Shown one piece after another: positions 50,891 through 59,717 of a DNA stretch of 64,000 nucleotides. The notes beneath the pieces are model-generated. The model was not told where the DNA came from. It saw nothing but the letters and a program-made list of their open reading frames with translations, and searched no databases. The stretch's first letter is position 1. Each line of letters starts with the position of its first letter. Made by a program: the position numbers and the translations under genes. Source of the stretch: an uncultured Eubacteriales bacterium (GTDB lineage Bacteria; Bacillota; Clostridia; Lachnospirales; Lachnospiraceae); the NCBI GenBank assembly GCA_900315305.1, contig OMYS01000001.1:57358-121357 (forward strand), read 5' to 3'.

Positions 50891-50940
50891 GTTGTGGGCG
50901 GACAGGCGCTGAAGCCGCTCTGGCCGACCGCAGCAAAGCT
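50891..50940. repeat. Fragment of the modular repeat
   Basis: GTTGTGGGCGGACAGGCG...GAAGCCGCTC matches the middle module of copies 1 and 3 (GGCGGACA with AGCGGC hairpin) but lacks both termini. It lies between the lspA stop and its terminator. Confidence 0.6.
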
Positions 50941-50949
50941 TACTGAACC

Positions 50950-51420
50950 TTATTTCCGGCGCGGAATTTCTCCGATTCCGATCAGCAGAATCCCGAGCGC
51001 AATCGCGACATCCGCTGTGTTGAAGACAATGTCTCTCATGCGCTGCGTCTTGGCCTTCGGCAGCGTGAGAAAATCGCGCACGGACCCGCGCGCCCACCGG
51101 TCGACGATGTTTCCGAGTCCGCCGCCGAGCACGAGTGCCCAGCCGGCCTTTCCGAGCGCGCTTTCCTTCTTTCCTCTGAGCTCCGCCAGCCACTTGATCA
51201 TAAGAAAGGTAAATCCGGCAGTCGCCGCATTGCGGACCATGACCGGCTCCTTTGAAGCCTTCCCGCCGGCAAAGCCGGAGTTGTCAAGCGGCTTCACGCC
51301 TATATACCCGTTCGTGCAGGCAAGCTCGCTCTCTGCAAGCTCCGGGTGCTGATCGATCCACGTCTTCGTCATCATATCGGCCGCAAAGGCGCCGATGAAG
51401 AGGAGAAAATAAAATCTCAT
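50950..51420 (-). CDS. lspA: Signal peptidase II (lipoprotein signal peptidase), divergent
   Basis: A 156-residue membrane aspartic protease with four hydrophobic segments. The catalytic aspartates are in GLGNIVDRW and FNTADVAI, the two strict LspA blocks. The third block, usually N-x-G-A-A-F, reads NSGFAGG here, keeping only the Asn and Gly. The start overlaps the upstream zinc-ribbon gene by 4 nt (ATGA). Confidence 0.85.
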   Translation of the reverse strand: MRFYFLLFIGAFAADMMTKTWIDQHPELAESELACTNGYIGVKPLDNSGFAGGKASKEPVMVRNAATAGFTFLMIKWLAELRGKKESALGKAGWALVLGGGLGNIVDRWARGSVRDFLTLPKAKTQRMRDIVFNTADVAIALGILLIGIGEIPRRK

Positions 51421-52025
51421 GCCTTGTCCCCGCTTCCATCATTCCCGGGCTGTTCTTCCGGTGTCTGATCACTGGCTGCATCCTTTCCGCTGTCCACATG
51501 AATTTCTTCATACTCGGCGGTGCGGATCTGTCCGTCAGCGTCCTCTGTCACCTGCGTGAACTCCGCATCCTCTGCGGTGTCCTCGTCAGCATCCTCATCC
51601 TCAAAGCGCGCGTCCTCCGCTGCCTCCTGCTCCTTCTTTTGGTCAGTGCGCAGGTCCTCCGGAACCTCTGCGCCGCACTTCGGACAGAATGAGGAATCGC
51701 CCGCGATCATAGCTCCGCATTTCGGGCAGATCACCATGCCCTTTACATCGGCGAGCTGTTTTCGCATCACGCGGATCTTCTCCTTGTGGTCCTCGATGGA
51801 GCCGACCAGCTCCTGCTCACTGTCCGTGAGCGCCGCGCCGCCGGACACAGCTCTGCGGAAGACCTCCTCGCCCAGCTTCTGGAAAATCTTTCGGACTTCA
51901 TTTTCCTCACCTGTAATCTTAGCGCTGATCTTCGTTGCCTCGAAAAATGTTCCTGTCTGCTCCGCAGCCTTCCTCGTATACCGCGAAATATGACGTCCGA
52001 TATCACTGAAAAAATCATCTGACAT
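51417..52025 (-). CDS. Zinc-ribbon protein of unknown function
   Basis: A 202-residue soluble protein in three parts: an N-terminal helical and likely coiled-coil region (to about 95), a zinc ribbon CPKCG...CPKCG (about 98-118) and a very acidic disordered tail. Such proteins are widespread in Lachnospiraceae without known function. Co-translated with lspA, which may mean a role at the envelope; that is inference. AAGGGAG precedes the ATG. Confidence 0.75.
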   Translation of the reverse strand: MSDDFFSDIGRHISRYTRKAAEQTGTFFEATKISAKITGEENEVRKIFQKLGEEVFRRAVSGGAALTDSEQELVGSIEDHKEKIRVMRKQLADVKGMVICPKCGAMIAGDSSFCPKCGAEVPEDLRTDQKKEQEAAEDARFEDEDADEDTAEDAEFTQVTEDADGQIRTAEYEEIHVDSGKDAASDQTPEEQPGNDGSGDKA

Positions 52026-52071
52026 AGCTGTACTCCCTTCCCCGGCGCATTTTGGCTCCGGATTTTTATTT

Positions 52072-52173
52072 GTAATGATTCAGCACCCCTCGGAAAACTA
52101 ATGAAATCTGAACGGAGAGCTTGCTCGCCGGACGATTTCATCAGTTTTCCGAGTCCGGGGTGCGCATTGCTGC
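52072..52173. repeat. Modular palindromic repeat, copy 5
   Basis: It begins GTAATGATTCAGCACCCC and ends in a decayed GGGGTGCGCATTGCTGC. The core is only the GGAAAACT...CGGACG...AGTTTTCC module, with GAAAACTAATGAAATC and GATTTCATCAGTTTTC as inverted arms. It ends 6 bp before the clpX stop codon and may serve as its terminator. Confidence 0.82.
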
Positions 52174-52179
52174 ATTTTT

Positions 52180-53619
52180 TCAGCCGCCGCTTCTCATAAG
52201 GATCTTCGGGGCCCCTCTGTGCTCGACGTAGTCTTCTGTGATGACGACCTCTCCGATATTGTCGTCCTTCGGAATTTCATACATAATGTCGAGCATGAAC
52301 GACTCGATAATGGACCTGAGGGCTCTCGCGCCGGTATCCTTCTTGAGGGCCTGCTTCGCGATCGCCCGGAGCGCACCGTCCTCGAAGGTGAGCTTCACCT
52401 CGTCCATCGCAAGCAGCGCCTCGTACTGGCGCAGAATCGCATTTCGCGGCTTGCTCAGAATCTCCATAAACATGTCCTCATCGAGCGGATCGAGCGGGCA
52501 GACGATCGGGAGACGCCCGAGAAATTCGGGGATCATCCCGAACTTTCTCAGGTCCTCCGTCGTCACCTTCCGGAGGATGTATTTGTCATCATCATATTTG
52601 TCCTTCAGATCAGCCTGAAAGCCGATCGAGCTGTGACGGTTTAACCGCTCCCGGATGATATCTTCGAGGCCGGAAAATGCACCGCCGACTATGAAAAGAA
52701 TATTCTTCGTATTGACGAGCTTCATCGGCACCATCGCGTTCTTCGATGTCGCGCCGACCGGAACCTCAACCTCAGCTCCCTCGAGAAGCTTGAGCATTCC
52801 CTGCTGGACCGCCTCGCCGCTCACATCGCGCTGATTTGCATTTTTCTTGCGCGCGATCTTGTCGATCTCATCGACAAAGATAATGCCGTGCTCTGCCTTT
52901 GCGACATTATTTCCGGCCGCCGCCAGCAGCTTTGACACGACGCTCTCGATGTCATCGCCGATATAGCCCGCCTCCGTAAGCGACGTCGCATCCGTGATCG
53001 CCAGCGGAACATCGAGAAGCTTTGCCAGCGTCTGCACCAGATACGTCTTGCCGGATCCGGTGGGACCGAGCAGAAGCACATTGGACTTCTCGATCTCGAC
53101 CAGCCGCGGCGCGTCCTGCTTCGCCTCTTTGCCGCTCTCCGCCTTCTTTTCCTTGGCGATCCGCTCCTCTTCAATGATGCGCTTGTAGTGGTTGTAGACA
53201 GCGACCGAGAGCACCTTCTTCGCGTGCTCCTGTCCCACAACGTACTGATCGAGCTGCCGCTTGATGACATGCGGCGCCGGGACGGATTTCATCTCAAATT
53301 CCGGCAGGGGCTGTTCCTCTTCCTGCTTCTCCGCGCGGGACTCCGGGTGCATCAGATCGCCCAGGTTCAGAAACTGCATGCCCTGCGTTCCATCCAGCAG
53401 CGAATCGATGTCAAAATGCTTCCGCATGTCACTGAGACCTTTTTCCATGCAGTCCGCACAGATATGCATGCCGTTCGGCATGGAAATGAGAGTCCCGGCC
53501 TCTGACTCCGGGCGTCCGCACAGGGAGCACCGCTTTTCATTTGTCTCTTTCTGCTTCCCGCTCTTCCCGTCACGGCCTGATTCCGTAAGTTCATTCTTCT
53601 TATCGTCTGATTCCGCCAT
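52180..53619 (-). CDS. clpX: ClpX-type AAA+ unfoldase
   Basis: A 479-residue ClpX, longer than the usual 410-430. The zinc-binding domain has CSLC and CADC (Cys31, 34, 54, 57). A linker of about 55 residues rich in Glu and Pro follows. The AAA+ module has GPTGSGKT (185-192), pore loop GYIG in place of GYVG, IFVDEIDKIARK, the ClpP-docking IGF in SSIGFQ, and EFLGRLPIV. It is not beside clpP, tig or lon. It may be the sole ClpX or a second, divergent one; the window cannot tell. Confidence 0.9.
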   Translation of the reverse strand: MAESDDKKNELTESGRDGKSGKQKETNEKRCSLCGRPESEAGTLISMPNGMHICADCMEKGLSDMRKHFDIDSLLDGTQGMQFLNLGDLMHPESRAEKQEEEQPLPEFEMKSVPAPHVIKRQLDQYVVGQEHAKKVLSVAVYNHYKRIIEEERIAKEKKAESGKEAKQDAPRLVEIEKSNVLLLGPTGSGKTYLVQTLAKLLDVPLAITDATSLTEAGYIGDDIESVVSKLLAAAGNNVAKAEHGIIFVDEIDKIARKKNANQRDVSGEAVQQGMLKLLEGAEVEVPVGATSKNAMVPMKLVNTKNILFIVGGAFSGLEDIIRERLNRHSSIGFQADLKDKYDDDKYILRKVTTEDLRKFGMIPEFLGRLPIVCPLDPLDEDMFMEILSKPRNAILRQYEALLAMDEVKLTFEDGALRAIAKQALKKDTGARALRSIIESFMLDIMYEIPKDDNIGEVVITEDYVEHRGAPKILMRSGG

Positions 53620-53646
53620 ATATTCTCCTCTTATTAATTAATAATG

Positions 53647-53675
53647 ATTATAGCCCCCGGTACGGCCCGGCTCAA
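53647..53675 (-). promoter_or_regulatory. Promoter of clpX
   Basis: TTGAGC (53670-53675), 17-nt spacer, perfect TATAAT (53647-53652) on the minus strand, 27 nt before the start codon. I see no CtsR-type heptad repeat. Confidence 0.8.
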
Positions 53676-53708
53676 GTGAACTTTCTCTAAACAAACTTTC
53701 TGTAACGC

Positions 53709-53739
53709 AAGAACTGCCGCAGGACCTGCGGCAGTTCTT
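53709..53739. terminator. Terminator of htrA
   Basis: A 14-bp stem AAGAACTGCCGCAG/CTGCGGCAGTTCTT with a 3-nt loop, 35 nt beyond the htrA stop. T-richness is modest on both sides. Confidence 0.7.
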
Positions 53740-53774
53740 CTTATGCGCTATGCGATTGTAGGAAAGGGCTCACC

Positions 53775-55835
53775 TTATCTTCCGAAGAAGCCCCAGCCGT
53801 TATTATTGTTCTCGTCCGAGGCGGATTCAGCGCTGCTCTCCGACTCCTGGGACTTCCAGGTGCTGTCATTCTTACTCCCGAGCGTAACTGTGACCTTCAC
53901 CTTGTCAAACCCGTTCTGCTGGCTGTTGATGCGGCTCAGGGAAATCTCAACCTGCTCTCCGGCCGCGTAATATTCCAGATTGCTGATCAGCTCTTCCTTT
54001 GTCGAGACCGACGTCCCGTCCATCGACGTGATGATATCGCCGGCCTTGATTCCCGCCTGATCAGCCGGACCTCCGCTGATGACGCTCGCCACATAGACGC
54101 CCTGCGGATACCCCTGCTCCACATAGGAGTCAGGCATCGTGACGCAGGTAATACCGATGTAGGAGGCCTGATCGTCACTGACCTTGGTCCTTGCCTGCTT
54201 GCTTCCAAGCTTCTCAAGAATCGGCTCCGCGATATTCATCGGGATCGCATAGCCGACGCCCTCAACGCTCGTATCAACGTATTTGGCCTCATTGATGCCG
54301 ATCAGCTCGCCCTTCATATTGAGGAGAGCGCCGCCGGAGTTGCCCGGATTGATCGACGCATCGGTCTGGATCAGTGTCTTGACGGATCCGTCCGAATCCG
54401 TAACCTCGCGATTCAGCGCGCTGACGATTCCCTTTGACACGGACTGGCCATAGCCGAGCGCATTGCCGATCGCGACAACGGACTGGCCGACCTTCACGTC
54501 ATCGGAATCACCGATTGAAACGACGCTGATCTGGTCCAGTGTGTCAGAGGACAGATCCGAGAGAGCGACCGCGACGATTGCAAGATCGTTGTCCGCATCA
54601 GTGCCCTTGATCGTTCCCTTAACCGCGGAATTATCAACAAATGTAACTGTGATCTCAGATGCGCTCGAGATCACGTGGTTATTTGTTGCAATCAGCAGAT
54701 CGTCATCCGTCTTTCCGACGATAATCCCGCTTCCTGCGGACACGCTCTCCGACGACTGTGTCTGGCCGTAAATATTCTGGTACTCCTCAACGCTCGTGTT
54801 TGTGATGGCGACCATGGACGGCATGACCTTCTCGACGACTTCCTCTGTCGTCAGCTCCTCATCACTGCCGCTGTCAGCACTCGCCTCCGACTGAAGCGCA
54901 TTCGGATCGATCGAGTCAACGCTGCTCTCCGCACTGCTGTCTGTGCTGTCCTGATTTCCGAGAACAATTTTCTCGCTTGAATCAGAGGAGGACGACGAAG
55001 ACGGTGCTGCCGCCTGACTGCCTCCCGAGAGTGAAGACACACCCTTGTACACAAGAACAGCGATCAGGCAGAACATAGCTGCGAGAAGCACGATGACTGC
55101 AATCTTCTTTCCCTTGCCCGAACCATTTCTGTCTTTCCGGTTCTTTCTGTTTTTTCTTCCCGGCCCTTTCGGACCATTTCCCGAGCCTCCCGAAGGATTC
55201 ATGAAATCGGTGCCGGCCGTTTTCTCATCCTCCGGTGTGCGGAACCGATATGAGTCATACCGGCTATGATATCCCGTATCTGCAGAGTTTCCGGTATGTT
55301 CATCCTGTCCGTATGAACCGTTGCCGTTTCCTGTATATCCGCCCTGTCCGTATGAACCGTTGCCGTTTCCTGTATATCCGCCCTGTCCGTATGAGCCGGT
55401 GCTGTTTCCTGTATATCCGCCCTGTCCGTATGAGCCGGTGCTGTCTCCCGCGGAGCTCGAAGCGCCCGCACTGCTGCCCGCGCTGCTCTGCCCGGAATAG
55501 GCCTGCTGCTTTTTCTCCTCCGCGGCCTTCTTTGCCTCTATATTGCCGAAGTTCCAGTCCTCGTAGGTCCCCCAGTGGCTGTCGTTGCTGTAGCTTCCCG
55601 TGTTCTGATTCCGGTAAGTTCCGGCATTGTCTTCTGCGCCTTGATTCGCATTCTGATCAGGCGAAGAAGAATCCTCCACCGGTGAAGCATCATCCTGTGC
55701 CGGACTTTCCGCCGCCGGCGGCTTCGCATTTTCTGTATCCTGATGCGGGCTGCCGGCTGCGGAATCAGTGCCGCTTCCTGCAGGCAGATCCTGATTCTCA
55801 GGTTCCGGCGTGCTGCCGTTCAAATACTCATCCAT
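53775..55835 (-). CDS. HtrA/DegP-family membrane serine protease with repeat-rich N-terminal region
   Basis: A 686-residue protein. The cytoplasmic part (about 1-244) is of low complexity and includes four 13-residue repeats built on GSYGQGGYTGN (about 133-185) and a Lys/Arg/Gly segment before the single membrane helix (about 245-264). Outside, after a Ser-rich linker, lies the trypsin-like domain with His387 in TNNHVIS, Asp417 in DADNDLAIV and Ser500 in NPGNSGGAL, and then one PDZ domain (about 560-650). It should degrade or refold damaged envelope proteins. AAGGGG precedes the ATG at 55835; TATACT at 55930-55935 may be its -10 box. The tail ends in NNNNGWGFFGR. Confidence 0.9.
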   Translation of the reverse strand: MDEYLNGSTPEPENQDLPAGSGTDSAAGSPHQDTENAKPPAAESPAQDDASPVEDSSSPDQNANQGAEDNAGTYRNQNTGSYSNDSHWGTYEDWNFGNIEAKKAAEEKKQQAYSGQSSAGSSAGASSSAGDSTGSYGQGGYTGNSTGSYGQGGYTGNGNGSYGQGGYTGNGNGSYGQDEHTGNSADTGYHSRYDSYRFRTPEDEKTAGTDFMNPSGGSGNGPKGPGRKNRKNRKDRNGSGKGKKIAVIVLLAAMFCLIAVLVYKGVSSLSGGSQAAAPSSSSSSDSSEKIVLGNQDSTDSSAESSVDSIDPNALQSEASADSGSDEELTTEEVVEKVMPSMVAITNTSVEEYQNIYGQTQSSESVSAGSGIIVGKTDDDLLIATNNHVISSASEITVTFVDNSAVKGTIKGTDADNDLAIVAVALSDLSSDTLDQISVVSIGDSDDVKVGQSVVAIGNALGYGQSVSKGIVSALNREVTDSDGSVKTLIQTDASINPGNSGGALLNMKGELIGINEAKYVDTSVEGVGYAIPMNIAEPILEKLGSKQARTKVSDDQASYIGITCVTMPDSYVEQGYPQGVYVASVISGGPADQAGIKAGDIITSMDGTSVSTKEELISNLEYYAAGEQVEISLSRINSQQNGFDKVKVTVTLGSKNDSTWKSQESESSAESASDENNNNGWGFFGR

Positions 55836-55968
55836 TGTCAAGTGCCCCTTTCGCGGATGCGTGTCCACCGGAAATTCACACCATTTTCCGCTGCGGCCCT
55901 GCCGCCTGCATCGCACCCATATTTTCCTTAGTATAATAGATAAAAAATGTGATGAAACTGTGACCGGC

Positions 55969-56907
55969 CTAGTCCTCCGTGTCGCGCCATGTCCAGAAGC
56001 GCCTGTTGCCCGTGCATGCCATCACCATCCAGTCCGGCAGGTGCGCGTAATGTTCTCCGAGCTTGAAGCCCGCATAGCGGAAGAAGCACTGAATATAAAA
56101 TCCCGGGATCAGATAGCCCCGGTTCATTTTCCGGAGTGAGCCCGTGACATACTGCACGAGCTTCACGCCCTCTCCTTCGGACGCAACGCTGCGGAAAATT
56201 TCCGGATGCATGGCATGCGACACACCGTTGTCGAAATTTCTGTGGAACTGCTGCATATTCGTGTAGTTGTGGGAATGCAGGACCCTCGCGTCGGCCGCGT
56301 AGGCGACCGCATAGCCGAGCGTTATGATTTTTCCCGCAAAGATACTGTCCTCATTGAAAATGCAGGGCTTCGCGAAGCCTCCCATCTCGTGGAACGTCCG
56401 CCTGTCATAGGCCGCGCACACATCGGAGCAGAAAAACGTCTTGATCCCGTATGTCTTCAGGTCCTCCAGACGCCGGACATGACTCTCGTGCGGATAATTA
56501 AAGCTGCGGACACACCCCTCCGGAATTCTGCAGCCCGGCTTCGGAAGCTGCCGCGCGTACGAAATCTTGATCAGCGGATCCTCCGTAAGCGGCCGGATCA
56601 GATTGCCGATCAGCCGCCTGTCATGCGGAACGGCATCCTGCGTCATAAAGACAATGACATCGGCGTCCGATAGGTCCGCGCCCATGTCCCGCGTCGCCGC
56701 ATGGTCAAACTCTTCCGGCCGGATCTGGTAGACCTCCGCGTTCTCAATCCCTTCTGTGAGCTGCGCATCCCAATATTTCTCGTCCGTATTGATAATCAGA
56801 ATATGGGACGGAGCGTAGTACTGATCGGACAGTCTTTCAAGGACCGTCCGAAATGACGGATCCGGCTTGTAGGTCGGAATAATCACATCGACCGTTGGAT
56901 TTTTCAT
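55969..56907 (-). CDS. Family 2 glycosyltransferase, rhamnosyltransferase-like
   Basis: A 312-residue GT-A enzyme. VDVIIPTYKPD is at 6-16, the FDHAATRDMGA block is typical of the rhamnosyltransferase branch of GT2, and FMTQDAVP holds the DxD-like Asp pair position. No membrane segments at the C terminus beyond a short hydrophobic stretch. AAGGGG lies 10 nt before the ATG at 56907. It follows the LCP gene in the surface-glycan cluster. Confidence 0.85.
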   Translation of the reverse strand: MKNPTVDVIIPTYKPDPSFRTVLERLSDQYYAPSHILIINTDEKYWDAQLTEGIENAEVYQIRPEEFDHAATRDMGADLSDADVIVFMTQDAVPHDRRLIGNLIRPLTEDPLIKISYARQLPKPGCRIPEGCVRSFNYPHESHVRRLEDLKTYGIKTFFCSDVCAAYDRRTFHEMGGFAKPCIFNEDSIFAGKIITLGYAVAYAADARVLHSHNYTNMQQFHRNFDNGVSHAMHPEIFRSVASEGEGVKLVQYVTGSLRKMNRGYLIPGFYIQCFFRYAGFKLGEHYAHLPDWMVMACTGNRRFWTWRDTED

Positions 56908-56931
56908 GTATGAATACCCCTTAGAAAATGC

Positions 56932-56968
56932 GTGCCACCTGACACGCTCCCCGCACGTCAGATGGCAC
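56932..56968. other. Intergenic hairpin between the LCP and glycosyltransferase genes
   Basis: Arms of 12 bp, GTGCCACCTGAC and GTCAGATGGCAC (one G-U pair), with a 13-nt loop and no T-run. It could stabilise the upstream message or lessen read-through. Confidence 0.45.
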
Positions 56969-57002
56969 ATGTACTGTCTTAAGCTTCCTGGCTTCCGCGT
57001 CC

Positions 57003-58208
57003 TTATTTGACGCTGTCCGCCTCTCCGCCGCTTCCGCTGATAACACTGTTCTTTGTCGCTGTCTCGATGCTGTCCTCGCCGTAGCCCGAGAGATCAATGA
57101 GGTTCTGGCTGTACTCCTTCACAGTCTCCGTTGGCTCATAGTTCTCGTCGTCGAACAGGAACGCGTGGAGCTCCTTTACGTTCTGCTCGAGTGTGACCGG
57201 GACAACGCAGTCATAGGTATTGTCCCCGACCGTCACATCGTTTTCGAGATGCTCGAACGGGAAGCCGCTGGTCTTGTCGATATTATAATCAAAGACCTGT
57301 GTGGCCAGCTTCAGAATATCCGAGCTCGAATAGGACGTGTAGCAGAGCGGGAATACATCGGCAATAATAGATGAGACCGATGAGAATCCCGCGCTCTTTG
57401 CCTTCTCGACGAGCTTCTCGATGACAAGTCTCTGTCTCTGGGTCCGCTTGAAGTCATTGCCGGCCGTATAGCGGATACGGGCATAGGCAACTGTCTGCAC
57501 ACCGTTCAAATGGAAGGTCTTCGTGCCTGTCCACTGGTTTGCCTCGTCCGGAATATCAAGAGGTGTATAGGTGTCCCCTGTGACCTGCGCCGTCTCCACG
57601 CAGTAGTCATTCAGATGGACGGCCTCCTCGTAGGTGAGATCGACATCAATGCCGCCGAGGTCCTCAGCAAGCTTCGCGACTGCGCTGAAGTCGACGACTA
57701 CGTAGTCATGAAGGTTCATGTCCAGGTTCTTGTTCATCATCTGGAGCATCTGCTTCGCACTGCCGACTGCGTAGGCGGCATTGCATTTGTTGAAGTTGAC
57801 CGCATTTTCATCATCGAGCGAGCCGATGTTGAGAAGCGTATCTCTGTACAGAGAGACAAGTCTGACCTGCTTCGTGTCATTATTGATGCTGCAGATGATC
57901 ATCGTATCGCTGTTCGCGTAGTGCAGATTTCCCTCACGCGTATCGATACCGACCAGCACAAGATTCGTATATCCGGTCATCTTAGAGTCATCATCCACGC
58001 CGGAGTTCTCCGCGGCGGCATCGCCGTTCGCGTTCGCATCCGCCTCATTTGCCGCAGCTGTGCTGGTCTGATTTTCAGACGCACTGTTTCGCGCACGAAG
58101 ATTCTCGTTGACCTTCGCGTAAATGAAGATTCCGAGGCCGACTACGACAATAATCAGCAACTCCGCCATGAACAAGGCCATACTGTGCTTCTTCTTTTTG
58201 CCCTTCAT
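57003..58208 (-). CDS. LytR-CpsA-Psr (LCP) family glycopolymer ligase
   Basis: A 401-residue protein with a basic cytoplasmic tail, one membrane helix (about 9-33), a low-complexity Ala/Asn linker and an extracellular LCP domain. The marks are VLVGIDTREG (the Asp-Arg pair), NSDTMIICSIN, VSLYRDTL, HLNGVQTVAYARIRYT and DFKRTQRQR. LCP proteins move a polyprenyl-linked glycan onto peptidoglycan. A TTG at 58226 is possible, but I use the ATG at 58208. It lies downstream of the polyprenyl glycosylphosphotransferase gene (gap 14 bp). Confidence 0.92.
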   Translation of the reverse strand: MKGKKKKHSMALFMAELLIIVVVGLGIFIYAKVNENLRARNSASENQTSTAAANEADANANGDAAAENSGVDDDSKMTGYTNLVLVGIDTREGNLHYANSDTMIICSINNDTKQVRLVSLYRDTLLNIGSLDDENAVNFNKCNAAYAVGSAKQMLQMMNKNLDMNLHDYVVVDFSAVAKLAEDLGGIDVDLTYEEAVHLNDYCVETAQVTGDTYTPLDIPDEANQWTGTKTFHLNGVQTVAYARIRYTAGNDFKRTQRQRLVIEKLVEKAKSAGFSSVSSIIADVFPLCYTSYSSSDILKLATQVFDYNIDKTSGFPFEHLENDVTVGDNTYDCVVPVTLEQNVKELHAFLFDDENYEPTETVKEYSQNLIDLSGYGEDSIETATKNSVISGSGGEADSVK

Positions 58209-58222
58209 ATTGCTCTTACCTT

Positions 58223-59629
58223 TCAATATGCATTCTTGTTGACAAACCCGTTAAAGACCGTCATGAACAGGATTTTAATATCGAGTCCAAGTGTCCAGTT
58301 CTCTATGTAGTAAAGATCGTATTCAATGCGCTTTCTGATGGACGTATCGCCCCGGAGGCCGTGTACCTGCGCCCAGCCTGTCATTCCCGGACGGACCTGG
58401 TGCTTAATCATGTAGCGCGGAATCTCCTCCTGGAATTTTTCAACAAAATACGGCCGCTCCGGACGCGGACCGACGAGCGACATATCCCCCTTCAGGACAT
58501 TGAACAACTGCGGGAGCTCATCGATACTTGTCTTCCGCATAAATTTTCCGACCTTTGTCACACGCGGATCGTCACGGACAGTCCATGCCTTCTTCTCCTT
58601 GCTGGAGTCCTGCATGACCATCGAGCGGAATTTATACATCATGAATTTTCTATTGTGCAGTCCGACTCTCTCCTGCCGGAACAAAATCGGCCCCGGAGAG
58701 GACGCGCGGACAAGAATCGCAAATACCAGCATGACCGGTGAAAACAGTGCAATGCAGATCAGACTTCCGATAATGTCCAGAATCCTCTTCAGCATGGCAT
58801 TAAATGTATTCGACAGCGGCACATAGCGGATATTGATGACCGGCAGCCCCAGAAGGTCCTCCGTATACGGCTTGGTCGGGATAATATTGTAATAGTCCGG
58901 AATAAATTTCGTGTGTACACCCGACTTCTCGCACAGGGCGACAATATTTTCCAGCCTGTAGTACTCTCCCAGTCCAAGCGTGATGTCAATTTCATCGAGA
59001 TGGTTCTCAGGAAGAATCACCATCAGATTGTCAATCCTTCCGAGTACCTTGATTCCCTTGTATTCCGTTCCCGCCTCGACGCGGTCATCCAGAATGCCCC
59101 GTATATTGTATCCCCACTGCGGATTCGTCAGGACGCGGTCAATAAATTCCTCGGCCGCGTGGCTGTATCCGACGAGAAGCACGTTTCGGACGAACCTTCC
59201 CTTCTTCCTCATATTCGTGAGGATCTGCCACACGCCGAGACGCATCGCAATATCAAGGATCGCGTTGATCGCCGCGAACATCGACAGCATAGAGCGCGAC
59301 CAGTACATCTGGTGGCGCATATACAGGACCACGATGAAGGCTGCGTACTCCATGATATTGGCCGCAATGATATTTCTGATCTCAACCCTGCGCCCGCGCA
59401 TCCGGTGCGGTGAATACAGTCCGACCGCCCAGTACAGGATGATCATCATAATGACCATGATCGGCATAACCGACATATAAACCGGGTAGGGGACAGCTTC
59501 AAATGAACCGCGCGAAAACAGACGGCTTCTGAATTTTATATACCAGGCTAACCAGTAGGAAAATGCAACTATGACGGCGTCAAATACCGCCAGAAGACGG
59601 TTAAAGTACTTCTGATTATCTTCGATCAA
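58223..59629 (-). CDS. Polyprenyl glycosylphosphotransferase (WcaJ/WbaP type)
   Basis: A 468-residue membrane enzyme that starts a surface glycan by moving a sugar 1-phosphate to undecaprenyl phosphate. Four membrane segments lie in the first 125 residues, a CoA-binding-like Rossmann part follows (NVLLVGYSHAAEE near 170), then a further hydrophobic segment and the catalytic domain: KFRSMV, DELPQLFNVLKGDMSLVGPRPE and VRPGMTGWAQV. It starts with TTG, with GGGAG 9 nt upstream. Glucose or galactose phosphate is the likely donor, which cannot be fixed from sequence. Confidence 0.95.
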   Translation of the reverse strand: MIEDNQKYFNRLLAVFDAVIVAFSYWLAWYIKFRSRLFSRGSFEAVPYPVYMSVMPIMVIMMIILYWAVGLYSPHRMRGRRVEIRNIIAANIMEYAAFIVVLYMRHQMYWSRSMLSMFAAINAILDIAMRLGVWQILTNMRKKGRFVRNVLLVGYSHAAEEFIDRVLTNPQWGYNIRGILDDRVEAGTEYKGIKVLGRIDNLMVILPENHLDEIDITLGLGEYYRLENIVALCEKSGVHTKFIPDYYNIIPTKPYTEDLLGLPVINIRYVPLSNTFNAMLKRILDIIGSLICIALFSPVMLVFAILVRASSPGPILFRQERVGLHNRKFMMYKFRSMVMQDSSKEKKAWTVRDDPRVTKVGKFMRKTSIDELPQLFNVLKGDMSLVGPRPERPYFVEKFQEEIPRYMIKHQVRPGMTGWAQVHGLRGDTSIRKRIEYDLYYIENWTLGLDIKILFMTVFNGFVNKNAY

Positions 59630-59666
59630 TGCTCTACTCTCCCAGGTTTTGGCTCCTTAATTTTTA

Positions 59667-59695
59667 AATATACTATAGACCCTGGATTTAGGCAA
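59667..59695 (-). promoter_or_regulatory. Promoter of the WcaJ-LCP-GT unit
   Basis: TTGCCT (59690-59695), 17-nt spacer, TATATT (59667-59672) on the minus strand, 37 nt before the TTG start. Confidence 0.6.
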
Positions 59696-59717
59696 GCACA
59701 GTTTTCTCCCCAAGGAG

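Noticed and set aside
55290..55450. Short direct repeats that look like a CRISPR array
   Set aside because: The units are head to tail without spacers and keep the reading frame of the HtrA gene; they encode the GSYGQGGYTGN units.
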